From Streptomyces lunaelactis (lineage in GTDB: Bacteria; Actinomycetota; Actinomycetes; Streptomycetales; Streptomycetaceae), in the NCBI RefSeq assembly GCF_003054555.1, contig NZ_CP026304.1, forward strand, positions 5,890,001-5,954,000: 64,000 nucleotides of DNA, given 5' to 3'. The notes below the pieces were generated by a model that was not told where the DNA came from, made no database searches, and saw nothing but the letters and a program-made list of their open reading frames with translations. Shown piece after piece: positions 61,807 to 64,000 of this stretch. Numbering within the stretch: the first letter of the stretch is position 1; every line of letters begins with the position of its first letter. A program made the position numbers and the translations under genes.

Positions 61807-63843
61807 TCAGAAGGTGAGCTTGACGCTGTTGATGTAGCCGACGTCCAGCGCCGCCTTGTCCTGGACCCGCAGCTTCCAGGCACCGTTCGCGACCTCGGAC
61901 GAGGCGTTGACCGTGTACGTCGCCTGGACGTTGTCCGCCGAGTCGGACGAGCTGAACGGCTTCAGCGGGTACACCGTGCCGTCCGGGGCGAGCAGGTCGA
62001 CGACCAGGTCACCGCGCCAGGTGTGGATGATGTCCACGGCCACCTTGAGCGTGCTCGGGGCGTTGCCCGTGCGGCCGGAGACCGTGACCGTCGAGGTGAC
62101 CGCACCGGCGTTGTCCGGGATGGAGACGTCGGTGGTGTTCTCGAAGACGGTGCCCGGGTCGGGGTCGCCGCCGCCGGGGCGGCCGCCGACGTTGATGCCG
62201 GCCCACGCGTCGGTCACGGCCTTGACCTCGGCGCTGGTGGCTCCGTACAGCTCCGTCGCGACCGCGATGGTGCCGGTGCGGGCGGCCGCGTAGTTGGTCG
62301 TGGAGTTGAACTTCGTGGTGAGCGCCTTGAACCAGATCAGCGAGGCCTTGTCGCGGCCGATGCCGGTCACGGGCAGACCGTCGGAGGTCGGCGAGTCGTA
62401 GCTGACGTCGTTGATGGTCTTGGCGCCGCTGCCCTCGGAGAGCAGGTAGTACCAGTGGTTCGCCGGGCCCGAGGAGTAGTGGACGTCGATCCCGCCGATG
62501 CCCGAGTACCAGGCGTCTTTGGACGCGCCGTCCTTGCTCGGCTTGTCCATGTAGCGCAGCGGGGTGCCGTCGCCGTTGATGTCGATCTTCTCGCCGACCA
62601 GGTAGTCACCCTTGTCCTGGGCGCTGTTGGCGTAGAACTCGACGGCCGCGGCGAAGATGTCGGAGGTCGCCTCGTTGAGACCACCGGACTCGCCGCTGTA
62701 GACGAGCTTCGCGGTGGCGGCGGTGACGCCGTGCGTCATCTCGTGCGCGGCCACGTCGATCGAGGTGAGCGGCTTGGCGTTGCCCGAGCCGTCGCCGTAC
62801 GTCATGCAGAAGCAGCTGTCCTGCCAGAACGCGTTGACGTAGTTGTTGCCGTAGTGGACCCGGGAGTACGCGCCGACGCCGTCACCGCGGATGCCGGAGC
62901 GGCCGTGGACGTTCTTGTAGTAGTCCCAGGTGATCCCGGCGCCGAACGCGGCGTCGGCACCCGCGGTCTCCAAGTTGGAGGCCTGGCCGTTGCCCCAGAT
63001 GTCGTCGGGGCCCGAGAACAGCGTCCCGGTGCCGGAGGTGCCGCGGTTGAGGTTGTACGTCTTGGTGCTGCCGCGGCCGGCGTCGGTCAGGTTGTAGGTC
63101 GAGCCCGATTGGGTCGAGCCGAGGGTGACCTGGCCGCTGTACTGGGTGTTGCCGGTGCCGTTCTCGACCGCCTGCCACTCGAAGAGCTTCGCCCCGGTGG
63201 TGGCGTCGGTGACGACGTGCAGCTCGTTCGGGGTGCCGTCGTGCTGGATGCCGCCGACGACGGTCTCGTACGCGAGGGCCGGCGTGCCCTTCGCCATCCA
63301 GACCACCTTGCGCGGCGCGCGGTCGGCCTTGGTCTTCGCCGAACCCTCCGCCTTGGCCGCACCCAGCGCCTGCTTCTCGGCGGTGGCCGGGGCGACGTCG
63401 GCGCTGGTGTCCACGTTCTTGAGGACGGCCGCCGACGCCTTGGTGACCGACTCGGTGGCGCCCGCCTTGGTCTCGGCGACCACGAGGTCGCCGCCGAGGA
63501 CCGGGAGTCCGGCGTAGGTGCGCTCGTAGCGGGTGTGCGTGGTGCCGTCGCGGTCCTGCGTGACGTCCCGGACGACGAGCTTCTCCTGGGCGGTGAGGCC
63601 CAGTTCCTTGGCGGTGGCCGCCGTGGTGGCGCTCTGCTTGCGTATCAGCTCCGCGCGCTGGGCGGGGGAGAGGGTCAGCGGCAGGGCGCCGGGGTCGGCC
63701 TTCCCCGCTTTCGCCGCCGCCGGCACGGCGGTTGACGCCGGGTCGGCCGAGGAGGTGCCGGTCTGGAAGCCGACCGCGAGGAGGGCTGCGGTGGCTATGA
63801 GAGCTCCGGTCGCTGTGGCGCGCCGGCGAGGCGTGGGTCTCAC
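61807..63843 (-). CDS. Secreted M4 (thermolysin-like) metallopeptidase with P domain
   Basis: 678-residue exported zinc protease. Signal peptide (ATATGALIATAALLAVGFQ), propeptide with FTP/PepSY-like parts (about 45-200), catalytic domain with the zinc motif HEMTH and downstream Glu in SGGLNEATSDIF, then a C-terminal P (proprotein convertase) domain after a Gly/Pro/Asp linker (GGRPGGGDPDPG), ending WKLRVQDKAALDVGYINS. P domains help fold or bind substrate. GTG 63843 has AAGGAG 5 bases upstream. Upstream to 64000 there is only its 5' region. Confidence 0.95.
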   Translation of the reverse strand: MRPTPRRRATATGALIATAALLAVGFQTGTSSADPASTAVPAAAKAGKADPGALPLTLSPAQRAELIRKQSATTAATAKELGLTAQEKLVVRDVTQDRDGTTHTRYERTYAGLPVLGGDLVVAETKAGATESVTKASAAVLKNVDTSADVAPATAEKQALGAAKAEGSAKTKADRAPRKVVWMAKGTPALAYETVVGGIQHDGTPNELHVVTDATTGAKLFEWQAVENGTGNTQYSGQVTLGSTQSGSTYNLTDAGRGSTKTYNLNRGTSGTGTLFSGPDDIWGNGQASNLETAGADAAFGAGITWDYYKNVHGRSGIRGDGVGAYSRVHYGNNYVNAFWQDSCFCMTYGDGSGNAKPLTSIDVAAHEMTHGVTAATAKLVYSGESGGLNEATSDIFAAAVEFYANSAQDKGDYLVGEKIDINGDGTPLRYMDKPSKDGASKDAWYSGIGGIDVHYSSGPANHWYYLLSEGSGAKTINDVSYDSPTSDGLPVTGIGRDKASLIWFKALTTKFNSTTNYAAARTGTIAVATELYGATSAEVKAVTDAWAGINVGGRPGGGDPDPGTVFENTTDVSIPDNAGAVTSTVTVSGRTGNAPSTLKVAVDIIHTWRGDLVVDLLAPDGTVYPLKPFSSSDSADNVQATYTVNASSEVANGAWKLRVQDKAALDVGYINSVKLTF

Positions 63844-64000
63844 GCGAACTCCTTCTGCGAGGGGGGTACCGGTCGGCTGGGTGGGGCCGGCCGGGCAGAG
63901 CATGCGGAGCACATGTGGAGCGTGGATCGCAGGAAGAGTGGCAGCAGTGAACGGTTGCTGTCAGGACCGCGTCAACAAGTTGGCCGGAAATCGTCCGCTG

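Overview
The window is a 64 kb piece of a high-GC actinobacterial chromosome, almost certainly Streptomyces. The signs are strong GC bias at third codon positions, frequent GTG and TTG starts behind GGAGG-type ribosome sites, ATGA/GTGA stop-start overlaps, many secreted enzymes and large GC-rich terminator hairpins. The order pyk-ackA-pta/pfkA followed further on by glgB-pep2-treS-glgE and glgP is an arrangement I know from Streptomyces chromosomes. I saw no rRNA, tRNA, CRISPR array or intact insertion sequence.

Layout. 1-1.7 kb: OmpR-type two-component system (the kinase is cut by the left edge). 1.76-4 kb: MurG-like glycosyltransferase translationally coupled to a LegB-like nucleotide-sugar dehydratase. 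4-5.9 kb: TetR regulator divergent from a thioredoxin/TPR co-chaperone. 6-9.1 kb: three cell-surface proteins (DUF6230, DUF6114 and a Pro/Ser/Glu-rich exported protein) behind a long leader with inverted repeats. 9.5-13 kb: giant secreted GH87-type alpha-1,3-glucanase. 13.1-19.5 kb: central carbon block of pyruvate kinase, acetate kinase, phosphotransacetylase and phosphofructokinase. 19.5-23.4 kb: XRE regulator and a sugar ABC importer. 23.5-27.5 kb: DcuS/CitA-type two-component system divergent from a dicarboxylate symporter. 27.6-30.1 kb: secreted DUF1996 and GH16 proteins, the latter under a LacI/CebR-like palindrome. 30.3-39.3 kb: mixed accessory genes, including a frameshifted oxidoreductase, an internally deleted membrane protein, a MerR-thioredoxin pair, a GT39-like membrane protein and several regulators. 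39.4-41.7 kb: HelD. 41.8-60.2 kb: GlgE-pathway glycogen/trehalose genes (glgB, pep2, treS, glgE on minus, glgP on plus). 60.5-64 kb: secreted alginate-lyase-like enzyme convergent with a secreted M4 metallopeptidase.

The most interesting part is 49.6-57.4 kb. Here glgE and glgP, which I expect to be close divergent neighbours in Streptomyces, are separated by about 8 kb carrying an NmrA-like reductase, a divergent AraC regulator, and a compact plus-strand set: HpaB-type flavin monooxygenase, 14-TM exporter, PrnB-like haem enzyme and PhzS-like flavin hydroxylase. The set has no tryptophan halogenase and no flavin reductase. It looks like a small, regulated and exported aromatic/indole-modifying pathway that I do not recognise as described. 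Its glgE-side junction carries a 30-bp copy of an internal glgE segment between two 30-bp direct repeats, which suggests a recombination scar.

Working together: TreS, Pep2, GlgE and GlgB turn trehalose/maltose into branched alpha-glucan and GlgP degrades it to glucose-1-phosphate. Pfk, Pyk, Pta and AckA handle lower glycolysis and acetate overflow. The ABC importer and DctA bring in sugars and C4-dicarboxylates. The secreted GH87, GH16, lyase and M4 enzymes supply extracellular depolymerisation.
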